This document shows positions 53,226 to 61,917 of a stretch of DNA of 64,000 nucleotides, in pieces. The translations under genes were made by a program, and so were the position numbers. The notes beneath the pieces are model-generated. The model worked only from the letters and a program-made list of their open reading frames with translations. It was not told the DNA's origin and ran no database searches. The first letter of the stretch is position 1. Every line of letters begins with the position of its first letter. This stretch comes from Algoriphagus aestuariicola. Its GTDB lineage: Bacteria; Bacteroidota; Bacteroidia; Cytophagales; Cyclobacteriaceae. The stretch lies in contig NZ_JAFKCW010000005.1 in assembly GCF_017254835.1 (NCBI RefSeq), forward strand, positions 150,287 through 214,286, written 5' to 3'.

Positions 53226-54470
53226 TCAGTCTTTTGGATTGACATGAAAAGAAATCCCTAGGCTAAATTGCCCGACCCCATCTTCTGCAAACATCCTCCC
53301 ATACTCTGCCCGAACAGCCCACCGATCAAAGTTGGGGCTAAATCCCAAACCAAAATTTGTGGCGAAGTTACTTTCACAATCTTCACATAGGCTGATCAGG
53401 TACTTGGGAGCTAGGGTGGCTTCCAGTTTTTCCTTGGCAAAGGGAAGGGTGAACAACATCGTGGGCTGAAGCTGGAACACCTCTGAGTTGGTAGCGTAGC
53501 CGATTGGTAGAAACGCAGCAATCCGATTTTCCATCAGGGAAGCCTTTGGCCCCATACCGATAATATAGTCTGTTGATCCTTCCTTGATCCAATTGGCCTC
53601 CAAGCGCCCTCTCAGATCGACTTTTGGCGAGAGCCCAACAGCAAAATTTGCCCCAACGTGATTTGCCCCATCACTCTCGGACTCCATCCCGGTACTGGTA
53701 TAGTAGGGGGTGACCTCCACCTGGCCCTTTCCGACCAAGCGGGCACTTTGTAAGTCAGAAAATACCGGTACGCACGCAGTGTCAAAAACAGAGATCGTCA
53801 AGATCGTGACCAAGGCCAAGAGCGGATTGCCATGCGGGCGTGATACAATCCTTGGAGTGGAAAACGGATTCCTTTTTTTCGTTTTGCCAAAAAATACTTC
53901 TGCCATCCTAGGAGTGACCTGTGCGTCCTTTGGGGGAAGAGTGTCAAACAGCCAATCCCATAATGTAGTACTGAAGCTGAATCCACAGTTGGGGTATCTG
54001 GTGTGGTGGAGGATGTGCGACCTTTGGATTTTCGGAAATAGGCACTTGCAAAAGGGCTGATGAAGCAGGTAGTGGAGGAGATTGTAGCCCAAAAAACCCG
54101 TGGTGAATCCAGCAAAAATGGTGAAGGCATTGTTCAACTTCAGTGCAGTGAGGAATACGGCCAAGCAGAGTAGAAATACCGCGAAACGATGGATAGGCTT
54201 GACGGCCAGATCATGGGGATTTTGATGATGGTGCTTGTGGTTGAAGATTTTTTCCTCCTTACTCGGCACTAGCAGCTCGTGCATTAAAAAGCGGTGTACG
54301 CAATACTCGAAGAAAGTCCACGCCAACCATCCACCAAAAAACAATGTCACAAAAAACCAGGGAGTACCTGGGAAGGCATATCCAAGAAGGATGACGGCGA
54401 TCAGCATTGCGCTGGCTTTGGCAATACAAAGTTTCATTGCCTGGATCGAGTTAGTAGCATTAGTGTCCAT
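53226..54470 (-). CDS. Fatty-acid hydroxylase domain fused to an outer-membrane barrel lipoprotein domain
   Basis: One uninterrupted 414-codon frame encodes two unrelated parts. Residues 1-200 are a membrane fatty-acid hydroxylase with the diiron His motifs HRFLMH (59-64), HKHHH (78-82), HYLLH (133-137) and HILHH (152-156), ending LPPKDAQVTPRMAEVFFGK as free-standing homologues do. Residues about 214-233 then form a signal-peptide-like segment (LLALVTILTISVFDTAC, Cys233), followed by about 180 residues of outer-membrane barrel style (YYTSTGMESES, VGLSPKVDLRGRL) ending SLGISFHV. The second part looks like an independent lipoprotein/barrel. Either a true fusion, or two genes read through with an internal start (Met189 at 53904-53906, or TTG codons at residues 217 and 219). 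Confidence 0.8.
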   Translation of the reverse strand: MDTNATNSIQAMKLCIAKASAMLIAVILLGYAFPGTPWFFVTLFFGGWLAWTFFEYCVHRFLMHELLVPSKEEKIFNHKHHHQNPHDLAVKPIHRFAVFLLCLAVFLTALKLNNAFTIFAGFTTGFLGYNLLHYLLHQPFCKCLFPKIQRSHILHHTRYPNCGFSFSTTLWDWLFDTLPPKDAQVTPRMAEVFFGKTKKRNPFSTPRIVSRPHGNPLLALVTILTISVFDTACVPVFSDLQSARLVGKGQVEVTPYYTSTGMESESDGANHVGANFAVGLSPKVDLRGRLEANWIKEGSTDYIIGMGPKASLMENRIAAFLPIGYATNSEVFQLQPTMLFTLPFAKEKLEATLAPKYLISLCEDCESNFATNFGLGFSPNFDRWAVRAEYGRMFAEDGVGQFSLGISFHVNPKD

Positions 54471-54738
54471 GGTTTTAAAAGTTTTGACTGAATTTATATT
54501 CAGTTTACTGACTCCGGTGTATGCGATTTGCCGATGTGATGACGGACTTTATTTGAAATAGCCAAGGCATAGGGCGATGGTCCTCATATTTGCATTTTTG
54601 CTTAGGAAATACTTTTTGGACCGATGGAAAATGAAATTTTGCCAAATCCAGTACTTGGGTTTTCAAAAAAAGATGGAGCCCTGTCAGATCGAAAAAGTGT
54701 TTGTCAGCAGGATCGGGGCAAAATATGCATCAGAAGTC

Positions 54739-55497
54739 CTAATTGGAGAAATCTAGATTGTGCCGTATTTGTAGCCATGCAATGTGGCTTTTAAGATAAG
54801 TTTCCGGCTGCGGCGTGCCGGCAAATTGGGAATTGTAGGTGAAGGAAACGCTCAATGCTTTGTTCCATTGAAGTGTAGGGCTGAGGATCAGGCGATTCTG
54901 GTCAAAAATACTGTGACCGATATCTTTTCCGGCATTGATGAAAATTTCATCTCCCAAATTAAGGATGATTTTCCGCTGGGGATCTTTTTTGGAAAGACGG
55001 GCTAGGGGGATGCCGACCGAAAAAGCATAGCGAAACCGGAAGTTAAAATCCACGGTGGCAAAATCTAAGGCGAGGTCTTTGAAAAAGCGTTCTTCCACCC
55101 GAAGGCGATGACTGAGATTTAGTTTTCCTAATTGATCTTTGAAAAGCAGTTCTTGATAGGGGCGGTACTCCCGGCGGACAACGCTATTGCCTGCATAGAC
55201 ACCCAAGTTGGCAAAACCACCTCCAAGTCTTAGTCTTGGGGAAATGGAATAGCCAGCACCCGTCCTGACGATATAGGCTAGCTTATCCTCGACCCCATTT
55301 CTCCATCGGAATCCCCCATCCAGGAGAATCGTCCACTTCTCCGAAATCCTGCCCTCGTGGTAGGAATGCAGCCACACTTGATTGGATTTGAGGATGTTCT
55401 TCTGCGCCTGTGTATGGGCTGCCGCCAGACAGAGCATCATCATTGCAAGAAGGGAAAGTTTCAGGCTAAAAGTGGGATGAATTGCACGCACTTTCAT
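54739..55497 (-). CDS. DUF2490 outer-membrane protein
   Basis: A 252-residue exported protein (signal MKVRAIHPTFSLKLSLLAMMMLCLA, cleavage near TQA). The mature part has DUF2490 landmarks: NQVWLHSYHEGRISEKW, YRPYQELLF, LSHRLRVEERFF and RLILSPTLQW, all alternating strands of an outer-membrane barrel. Family function is unknown. It stands alone between the fusion gene and the remnant ORF. Confidence 0.85.
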   Translation of the reverse strand: MKVRAIHPTFSLKLSLLAMMMLCLAAAHTQAQKNILKSNQVWLHSYHEGRISEKWTILLDGGFRWRNGVEDKLAYIVRTGAGYSISPRLRLGGGFANLGVYAGNSVVRREYRPYQELLFKDQLGKLNLSHRLRVEERFFKDLALDFATVDFNFRFRYAFSVGIPLARLSKKDPQRKIILNLGDEIFINAGKDIGHSIFDQNRLILSPTLQWNKALSVSFTYNSQFAGTPQPETYLKSHIAWLQIRHNLDFSN

Positions 55498-55598
55498 TAG
55501 TGGTTTAGGCAGATTGAGGTTTGGTATGTTTGGTTTCCCTAGGCAAATAACCAGAGAAAAATTGATTCCGTAAGGGACAGACGAAACACTTAACGGGA

Positions 55599-55883
55599 TT
55601 AATCCTTCGTATAGACGATTTTTGCTCGATAGCTTTGCCTTTTTAGGGTCTTAATGCTAAGAGAGCTACTGACTTTCAGGCGATGGTAAGCAACCCTTTG
55701 ACTGAAGTCGAGGTCGGTATTTTCTCCAGTAAATTCACTTTCTCTGTCAAAGGTCACGCTAAATTCCACCGCCAAATTGCTGGTTAGTCCATTACAGTTT
55801 TCTTTTTCTAAGATCCCTCTGGCCGGGTTGTTTTTGTCGAGTGGAAGATTTCGTTGCCGGAAAGAGGCTGAAGCATATTCCCC
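55599..55883 (-). pseudogene. ATG-less open frame after the GT39 gene, possible frameshifted small gene
   Basis: A stop-to-stop frame of 94 codons begins directly after the GT39 gene but has no ATG. Its composition looks coding: the C-terminal part reads NLAVEFSVTFDRESEF and then FSQRVAYHRLKVSSSLS, ending YTKD. An ATG at 55885-55887 in a second frame gives MRGICFSLFPATKSS and then needs a single shift to enter the open frame. A frameshift mutation or sequencing error, or a gene remnant, would explain it. No family recognised. Confidence 0.35.
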
Positions 55884-55894
55884 TCATTTTATCC

Positions 55895-57442
55895 CTACTC
55901 CTCTTTAACGCTATTTCCATTTTCCCACACCTTTTTTTCCTCGGCGATTTCTTCTTTCAGGATTCCGTTGATATCCACCTTGGCTCCGCGTAGGTAGAGT
56001 ACAGTGGTGCCAATCTCACGCGCTAGTGGATGGGTGATTTTTCCAATTTCCCGATACTCTTCGAAAAAATTCAGCTCCCGATCTGTGATCTCTTCGTCTC
56101 TCTCCCACACTAGGATCAGGTTATCGACTTTGGTTTCCAAATCAAACCAATAGAGGTAGTCGGCATGCATAGTCAGGGCCTGAAGCCCGGGGATTTTTGA
56201 GTAATAGTTGATCGCGCCGGCCTGGCCATAATTGTCGCAAATAATCAGCGTGCGGCCGGACTTGGGCATCATCAGATAGGCTGAGTCTACATGATGGGCC
56301 AGCTCACTCCAACCAAGCATATCCGCAAAGTCTTGGGGGATGGGATGGTCCTTGCCATCTTCCCATCGATTGAGGCCAAGAAGGGAATAGGCGGGTGGGT
56401 TTTTAAGGATCCTTTCTGGTGAATAATAGGGATGGATCAGAGGCAATGCAGGCAAAAACAGGAGTGGAGGTAATGCCAATGCTACAGGCTTCAGCCTTCT
56501 TTTCCAGCCGTTTTCCAACCACTCGGAGATCAAAACCGCACCGAATGCCAGAAGAACAGGATAGAGTCCGATGGCATAATAGGCTTTGGCCTGAAAATAC
56601 GTGAAGATCCCAATAGTCAGGACAAAAGTCCAAAAGATGAAGCGATAGGAACTAAACCGTCTGGCAAGAAGCAAGGCAATCAACCCCGACACCCAGATAA
56701 AAAGTGCTGGGTAGAAAAACAGCAATTGCTCCATCAGAAATCCCATTCGGCTGATGTTTACGAGCTGGTATTTGCTCAGTAGGTTCATGTGGGTTATCAC
56801 CGGAAATCCATTTTGATATTGCCAAACGAGGTTGGGTAGGACAAGCAGAATGGCCAATAGCAGGGCGAAATAGAGGTGTTTGTTTTGAAAAACAGTCCTT
56901 CTGGGCGTGATCAAAAGTGCAGGGAAAAGCCCCATGGCGAGGAATACGATGTTGTATTTGTTCAAGAAGCCAAAGGCAAAACTGATGGCCAGGAGATACA
57001 GCCATTTCGGATTTTGGGTCTGAAAAAATCGGACCAGCGTGTAAAATACCAAGGTCCAACAGAGAATGTCCAGAGAGTTGGGCTGGAATAGTATGTTAAG
57101 CCTGATCATGGCGGAGGACAGCATGGCTACGGCTGCTAGGGACTGTGCGAAAAGGTTGCCGCCCAGTTTTTTGACCAAGTTCCAAACCGCCCAAATTGTA
57201 AACGCACCTATCAGCGCCGGGAAGAAGCGCACCCAGAATTCCCCGTTTCCAAGCCATCGGATCAAAACCGAGATCCAGGAAGTCACTGGTGGGACAGATA
57301 GGTAGCCCCAGGCCAAATGGTCGGCTTGATCGAGGTGCAGAAACTCGTCCCGATGCAGGTCAAAATCGGGATGGACGACGGCATATTGGAGCGCAAACTT
57401 CAGCAGGATAAAAAAGCAGAGCAGAAAGTTTTCTTTCTTCAT
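55895..57442 (-). CDS. GT39/ArnT-like glycosyltransferase
   Basis: A 515-residue inner-membrane glycosyltransferase of the PMT_2 / dolichyl-phosphate-mannose type. The first extracytoplasmic loop has HRDEFLHLDQADHLAWGYLSVPP in the expected place (acidic catalytic site), followed by about 11 helices; the C-terminal extracytoplasmic domain includes MLGWSELAHHVDSAY. The start is set at Met20 of the longest reading (57440-57442), where the first helix begins. It would move a sugar from a polyprenyl phosphate to lipid A or protein. Transcribed alone; a remnant frame follows. Confidence 0.9.
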   Translation of the reverse strand: MKKENFLLCFFILLKFALQYAVVHPDFDLHRDEFLHLDQADHLAWGYLSVPPVTSWISVLIRWLGNGEFWVRFFPALIGAFTIWAVWNLVKKLGGNLFAQSLAAVAMLSSAMIRLNILFQPNSLDILCWTLVFYTLVRFFQTQNPKWLYLLAISFAFGFLNKYNIVFLAMGLFPALLITPRRTVFQNKHLYFALLLAILLVLPNLVWQYQNGFPVITHMNLLSKYQLVNISRMGFLMEQLLFFYPALFIWVSGLIALLLARRFSSYRFIFWTFVLTIGIFTYFQAKAYYAIGLYPVLLAFGAVLISEWLENGWKRRLKPVALALPPLLFLPALPLIHPYYSPERILKNPPAYSLLGLNRWEDGKDHPIPQDFADMLGWSELAHHVDSAYLMMPKSGRTLIICDNYGQAGAINYYSKIPGLQALTMHADYLYWFDLETKVDNLILVWERDEEITDRELNFFEEYREIGKITHPLAREIGTTVLYLRGAKVDINGILKEEIAEEKKVWENGNSVKEE

Positions 57443-57523
57443 CTCGATGGCGGTTTTAGGCTCGACCAAGATACCGAAATGTGCGGACACGTTTGCCAAT
57501 GCGGATTTGTCGGCAAGGGAAAT

Positions 57524-57562
57524 AAAAAGGCTGGACTCCCTTCCTGGAAATCCAGCCTTTTT
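57524..57562 (-). terminator. Terminator after the AhpD-like gene
   Basis: AAAAAGGCTGGA pairs with TCCAGCCTTTTT around a 15-nt loop. It ends the AhpD-like gene and lies between it and the GT39 gene. Confidence 0.88.
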
Positions 57563-57581
57563 GTTGTTGAGCTAGAATCGA

Positions 57582-58022
57582 TTAAGCAGGGATAGGCTTC
57601 AGGGTGCTGACCGAAAGACGGTTCCATGCGTTGATTGCGATGATCGCCATGATCGCTTGGGCGAGGTAATTCTCTCCTAGAAGTTGGACGGCTTTTTCAT
57701 AGGTCCCTGTGCTGAGGCCATTTTCGCTGATCAGGGTCACTTCCTCGGTCACTTTGAGGAGGATTTTTTCTTCTGGGGAGAAAAGCTCCGTTTCATTCCA
57801 GGCATTGAGCAAAAGAATGCGCTGCAGGCTTTCCCCCTGGGCGAGTGCGTCTTTGGTGTGCATGTCTATGCAAAAGGCGCATTTGTTTATCTGGGAAGCG
57901 CGGATTTTGATCAGCTCCTTATGCGTGTGGCTCAGAGTGGATTGTTGAAGGTACTTTTCAATGCCGAAAAGTGACTGGTAGCCTTTGGGCTCCACTTGGT
58001 CTATTTGCAGTCTAGTTTCCAT
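57582..58022 (-). CDS. AhpD-like/carboxymuconolactone decarboxylase family protein
   Basis: A 146-residue all-helical protein with the CxxC-x3-H site NKCAFCIDMHTKDA typical of alkylhydroperoxidase AhpD core domains; the two Cys and the His are the redox or proton-relay residues. Such proteins reduce hydroperoxides or act in lactone chemistry. It lies 68 bp downstream of a Crp-type regulator on the same strand, suggesting the pair responds to oxidative or electrophile stress. Confidence 0.92.
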   Translation of the reverse strand: METRLQIDQVEPKGYQSLFGIEKYLQQSTLSHTHKELIKIRASQINKCAFCIDMHTKDALAQGESLQRILLLNAWNETELFSPEEKILLKVTEEVTLISENGLSTGTYEKAVQLLGENYLAQAIMAIIAINAWNRLSVSTLKPIPA

Positions 58023-58090
58023 GGTTTTTGGTGTTATGATATTGGATAACCAAAGGTATGTGGAGCCATTCCCAAAAATCTTGAACTGGA

Positions 58091-58666
58091 TTAAGATCGT
58101 CTTTTGCCCCGGAGTTTGCTGAGATACTCTGGGGTAAGGCCGAGGTAAGTGGCTAAGACGTACTGCGGTACGCGGCTGACAAAATGGGGAAACTGCTCGG
58201 TAAAATTGAAGAATATCTCTTCTTTGGAATAATTGAACAAGAACTTCAGCCGGGTGATGGCGGCGCCGTAGCCGATCTCGTACATTTGCCGAAAGTAGGA
58301 TTCCATCACCGGATGATCCAAAAGAAGCGCCGAATAGCTACTTCTGGAAATGCTCCAGACTTCCGAGTCCTCGACCGCTTGGATGGTAGAGTCTGTAGCC
58401 CTTTGCTTGTAGAAAGCCTGATAGTCGCTGATCCACCAGTTCTCCAGCGCAAACTGGATGGATTTTTCCACGCCATGTTGATCGGTGAAATAGGCGTGGA
58501 CACAACCCTTGGCGACGAAAAACAAGCGATCGCAAACCCGGTTGGCTGGCAAGAGGATGTCTTTTTTCTGGACGCTCTGCTTATCGAAATAAGCGAGAAT
58601 CTGAGGATCGAGTGCCGGGTCAAGAGAAACGAAATTGCGGATATGGTCAAAGAGAGGTTGCGACAT
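58091..58666 (-). CDS. Crp/Fnr family transcriptional regulator
   Basis: A 191-residue regulator with a cNMP-binding domain (about 20-120, DRLFFVAKGCVHAYF) and a C-terminal winged helix (about 145-190, PQYVLATYLGLTPEYLSKLRG). The helix-turn-helix is complete although the protein is short, as is typical of the Bacteroidota branch that usually sits next to AhpD or hydrolase genes. No Cys cluster for an FNR iron-sulfur centre is present. It probably regulates the downstream AhpD-like gene. Confidence 0.9.
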   Translation of the reverse strand: MSQPLFDHIRNFVSLDPALDPQILAYFDKQSVQKKDILLPANRVCDRLFFVAKGCVHAYFTDQHGVEKSIQFALENWWISDYQAFYKQRATDSTIQAVEDSEVWSISRSSYSALLLDHPVMESYFRQMYEIGYGAAITRLKFLFNYSKEEIFFNFTEQFPHFVSRVPQYVLATYLGLTPEYLSKLRGKRRS

Positions 58667-58711
58667 TTAAGGAATTTTTCGGATGGATGAGGTGAGAGGC
58701 AAAAGGGCAAT

Positions 58712-60001
58712 TTACTCTTCCTTGAGCCAAGCCCAGCGCTCCGCCCAGTTAAGCAGGACTTCATCTCTCCACTTTTGGATAGTCTTTCCCCCTTGCAGTT
58801 TTCCATAGTAGAGCTCAGGATTGCTGCGGTCACTATACCAGTTTTCGCCAAGTTGGAAATCTGTGGAATTTGCCTTTCCTGGCCAGAGGTTGGTTACGGT
58901 CAATTGTCCCTTGGATGCAGGGAATCCTTCTATTGGGGAAGTAAAATTAAAGCTTAAAGTTTCCGCTTGCTTTGGCGCGTACTGCAGGGCGTAGCTGCCA
59001 TCCCCCAGGTAATAGCCTGGCCAGACTTGGGAGGAATTTTGATAGGGGACTTCCATCCAAAAGACGGCTGAATCGGCTGGCACTTTGATCTTTGGCCCAG
59101 TAAACCGAAACTCAACCGTGGCACAAAAGGCGACCGAATCGCCAACCGAGGTGGCACGATCATACACCACCCGAGCACTTCTTTGGATAGGTTCGAAGCT
59201 TCCACCCCAGCTTTCCCCTTCTGGATCATCTGGATTGCCGTGCATCAGATAGAGCAGCGAAGGCGTGTCGCCCATTTTCACATCACCGTCATAATAGCTC
59301 TTGAAATCAGCCCCCAGATGTCCCGCTCCTTGGATATACTTTTCATAGTAGTTGGAGGTCTGGATCACGTCCGGAGCTTGATTGTCGGAGAAGAAGCCAT
59401 AGTAAGAGGAGTTTACTTCGATCATCCAAAGGTCCGGATGGTTTGAAGCAATGTGGGCATAGGCATTGGCGCTCCACTTTTTGTTGGGACCGCCGATCCA
59501 GTAGACGCGGATGTTTTGCTGGATCTCGGGCGCGTCGTGCAAGGCCTGTGCGAGATCTTCCAATCCTCCCCAAACCAATATCCAAAGCGGTCTTTGGTCT
59601 TTCTTTTTCGCCGCTTTAATGATCCATTTTGAGCCTTCGGTGGGCGAAGTGATGCCCGAAAATGGCGCTGCGCCTCTCCTTCCTTGTTTAGTCACACGGC
59701 GGAGATCAGCGGGTTTCGCAAAACCGTTACCGTGTCGCTCAAGCTTAGGGAGGTCCTTTTCATATAGGTCTATCATGCGGAAAATCTCCGCTTTGCTGCC
59801 GGTGCCATAGGAAGGCGAAGACACCAGTCCTTCGATTTCGAACTTGTCGGTATACATCAGGAGGTGGGCCATGCTTTGGTTGTCGTCGGGATCAGTGCCG
59901 CCAATATCGGTGGAGATGATCACTCGAGGTTTTGGATTCGGGTTTTGGGAGAAAGAGCGGACTGAAAGGACGACGAAAAGTAATGTGAGAAAACGGTACA
60001 T
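58712..60001 (-). CDS. Secreted DUF1593 nucleoside-hydrolase-like protein
   Basis: A 429-residue exported protein. ATG 59999-60001 opens a signal peptide (MYRFLTLLFVVLSVRSFS); the reading from 60031 adds ten residues before it. The N-terminal domain is nucleoside-hydrolase-like with the metal motif STDIGGTDPDDNQSM and SSYYGFFSDNQAP; the C-terminal domain is a beta-sandwich (about 310-425). Bacteroidota often pair DUF1593 with glycoside loci, and the upstream decayed Gfo/Idh gene suggests that this was once a larger sugar-processing unit. Confidence 0.88.
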   Translation of the reverse strand: MYRFLTLLFVVLSVRSFSQNPNPKPRVIISTDIGGTDPDDNQSMAHLLMYTDKFEIEGLVSSPSYGTGSKAEIFRMIDLYEKDLPKLERHGNGFAKPADLRRVTKQGRRGAAPFSGITSPTEGSKWIIKAAKKKDQRPLWILVWGGLEDLAQALHDAPEIQQNIRVYWIGGPNKKWSANAYAHIASNHPDLWMIEVNSSYYGFFSDNQAPDVIQTSNYYEKYIQGAGHLGADFKSYYDGDVKMGDTPSLLYLMHGNPDDPEGESWGGSFEPIQRSARVVYDRATSVGDSVAFCATVEFRFTGPKIKVPADSAVFWMEVPYQNSSQVWPGYYLGDGSYALQYAPKQAETLSFNFTSPIEGFPASKGQLTVTNLWPGKANSTDFQLGENWYSDRSNPELYYGKLQGGKTIQKWRDEVLLNWAERWAWLKEE

Positions 60002-60120
60002 TGAACGGCGTTTTGGTGGGAAAGCTTTCAAATATCCCTTTTAGCAGCCAGAAACTGTCCTGCCTCGAAAGGGAAATAGAAAAAAGCCGGGATAAGCAGA
60101 CTTTGAATTTTATGGAGGAC

Positions 60121-60447
60121 TTAGCCTTTTTTCACCTTCGTGGCTACAAGATCCTAGTGGATGATCTTTTTCTGCAGATAGCTGTCATTGCAGGCTAGGG
60201 ACGGTGCGGCGGCGCGGAATCCGAATTCTGCGTCTTCGACGACTTTTTGCCCTGTACGGATCGAATCAAAAAAGTTGGTGAAATGATCCAAATGGTCACC
60301 GTATCCGTCAGGCGCTTTGAATACCACATCTTCTTTGGAAGGTTTACGGCGCTGCTTCGGAGTCCTTTTGGCTTCGTAGTCCGCCTTCATCTTATCCTGC
60401 ATCTGTTTCGAAAAAGTGAAAAGAGAATCATAGCCGCTCTTAAGAGT
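60121..60447 (-). pseudogene. Decayed C-terminal end of a Tat-type Gfo/Idh oxidoreductase gene
   Basis: The minus-strand frame between an upstream stop at 60448-60450 and TAA at 60121-60123 reads as the C-terminus of a Gfo/Idh/MocA protein: GYDSLFTFSKQMQ, KAPDGYGDHLDHFTNFFDSI, FGFRAAAPSLACNDSYLQKKIIH. A TAG at 60154-60156 stands where homologues have Trp (IIHWDP pattern), and the frame continues DLVATKVKKG to a natural stop. The Rossmann half is gone; upstream DNA is unrelated AT-rich sequence. This is a truncated, mutated gene. Confidence 0.85.
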
Positions 60448-60793
60448 TCAATCGTCTTAGACAGGTTTCGTTTGCGACCGTTTGAAATTGGTGATTTCCT
60501 TTTATTGTTCTTTGAGCATTTTGAATCCATGTAGTTTCACGCCGCATTATTTTTTCTTTAGAATGAGTTTCAGCGTGAACTTCGTTCAGCATTGGGTTAT
60601 TTGGAGATCTTGCTTGATCCATTGTTCTCCTCAGTTTGGATGTTTTGGGGCATTTGGAAAAGCCATTGCCGAAAGATAGGCATTCAACTCCATAAGGGGG
60701 TGTTCACTAAGACTTCGTTGTCTTTTCTATCGCCTAAATTTTTGGAAGGAGCTTGCCTTCATCTTTTATTAGGTAGAAGAGTAAATGGGACAG

Positions 60794-60915
60794 ATTGATT
60801 GGAATGCAAAGTGTTTCGGAGCATTTAGTGTGATATGAAAAGCAGAATGTTTATTCTTAAAGTATAGGGTGCATATTTTGTTTCTTCTGTAACATTATTT
60901 TGTAATGGAAATTAT
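60794..60915. repeat. Copy 1 of a diverged 122-bp direct repeat
   Basis: Copy 1 begins ATTGATTGGAATGCAAAG and includes TTTCGGA and AAAAGCAGAAT at the same spacing as copy 2. It is 285 bp from copy 2, start to start. Copies differ at many positions, so the duplication is old or under weak constraint. Confidence 0.6.
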
Positions 60916-61078
60916 ATATAAACTATAGATATTTTGATCAATTGATATCCTAGGTGTTTTCTATGTTCAGGTTTTCTGACAGGCTTTTTGGCCGATAGTA
61001 AGGGGTTCTGTTGTAAAAACTGTTTATAGATTTTTTTTTTTTTTGCTTTTATTTTGTGGATAAGAATAAAAGATATTT

Positions 61079-61200
61079 ATTGATTGGAAAGTAAAGTATT
61101 TCGGAATAACGTTTTGTTTGATGTCAAAAGCAGAATATTTTGTTCCAAGATGCAAAGTTCAAATTTAGGTTCTTTTACAACATTAAATTGGAAATGAAAT
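61079..61200. repeat. Copy 2 of a diverged 122-bp direct repeat
   Basis: Copy 2 begins ATTGATTGGAAAGTAAAG, then TTTCGGA, AAAAGCAGAAT and a tail with TTTTACAACATTA against TGTAACATTA in copy 1. The two copies flank the T run at 61031-61044. Confidence 0.6.
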
Positions 61201-61572
61201 AAGGGGTGGATTTAAATATATTCGCATCCATGCGCATTATTTATTCTCTATCGCGAAGTTTCAGGAAGTTCATCAAGGTTGTTGGTTGATATTAAATCTA
61301 ACTGCTGGCTGGGATGGAATGCATTTATTTTCTGTTGAAAAGAATAATAGAGTATAACAATACATTAAATAGTTCTATGAGTATTTCGATTTAGTCTCAT
61401 GTTAGGTTTAAAGATGGTTGTTGAAATGAAAAAGAATTACGGTCATGTCGGGTTTTGAAAAGAAGTCACCCCAAACTTTCATTGTGGATAAGACCCACAA
61501 ACTGTTTCAGAAGTCGTCGGTTTCAATGGAAATATGCCTAGCAAACCCAAGTCTATATGGCCTAACGGCTGG

Positions 61573-61608
61573 TCGTCCATCAATTTTCTCTGAAAATTTG
61601 ATGGACGA
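61573..61608. repeat. 36-bp inverted repeat
   Basis: Arms TCGTCCATCAATTTTC and GAAAATTTGATGGACGA match over 16 of 17 positions (one extra base) around a 3-nt loop. No T-run follows, so it is not a standard terminator. Confidence 0.75.
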
Positions 61609-61917
61609 TATCCGAATCGAATGCGTTCCTCCCTAGCTGTAAATGAGCGAGTTGATTTAATGCTTTTGAGAAGTATCCCAGAATCACCCGGTGGGATCAA
61701 TTATAGTTTAGCAAAAAGATTGTGTTCACCCCGCACAGTGTTAAGGTTAAATTTTCCGCTCAAAATTTAGGTCAATTTCCGGCTAGGTTTCAATGGTAAA
61801 GATCACCCCATCCTGTAATCATCGAAAACATATCACCTAATTGAACATTGGTTTGATATACATAGTATGATGAAAGGAAATACAATACACGTTGAACCAA
61901 ATACGCTTTTGATAGAA

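Noticed and set aside
60440-60622. Minus-strand ORF of 60 codons upstream of the Gfo/Idh remnant
   Set aside because: It overlaps the remnant's edge in another frame and shows no protein-like pattern.
61445-61636. Plus-strand ORF of 63 codons in the gene-poor region
   Set aside because: It crosses the inverted repeat, has no family resemblance or coding bias, and the overlapping minus-strand frame (61479-61700) is equally unsupported.
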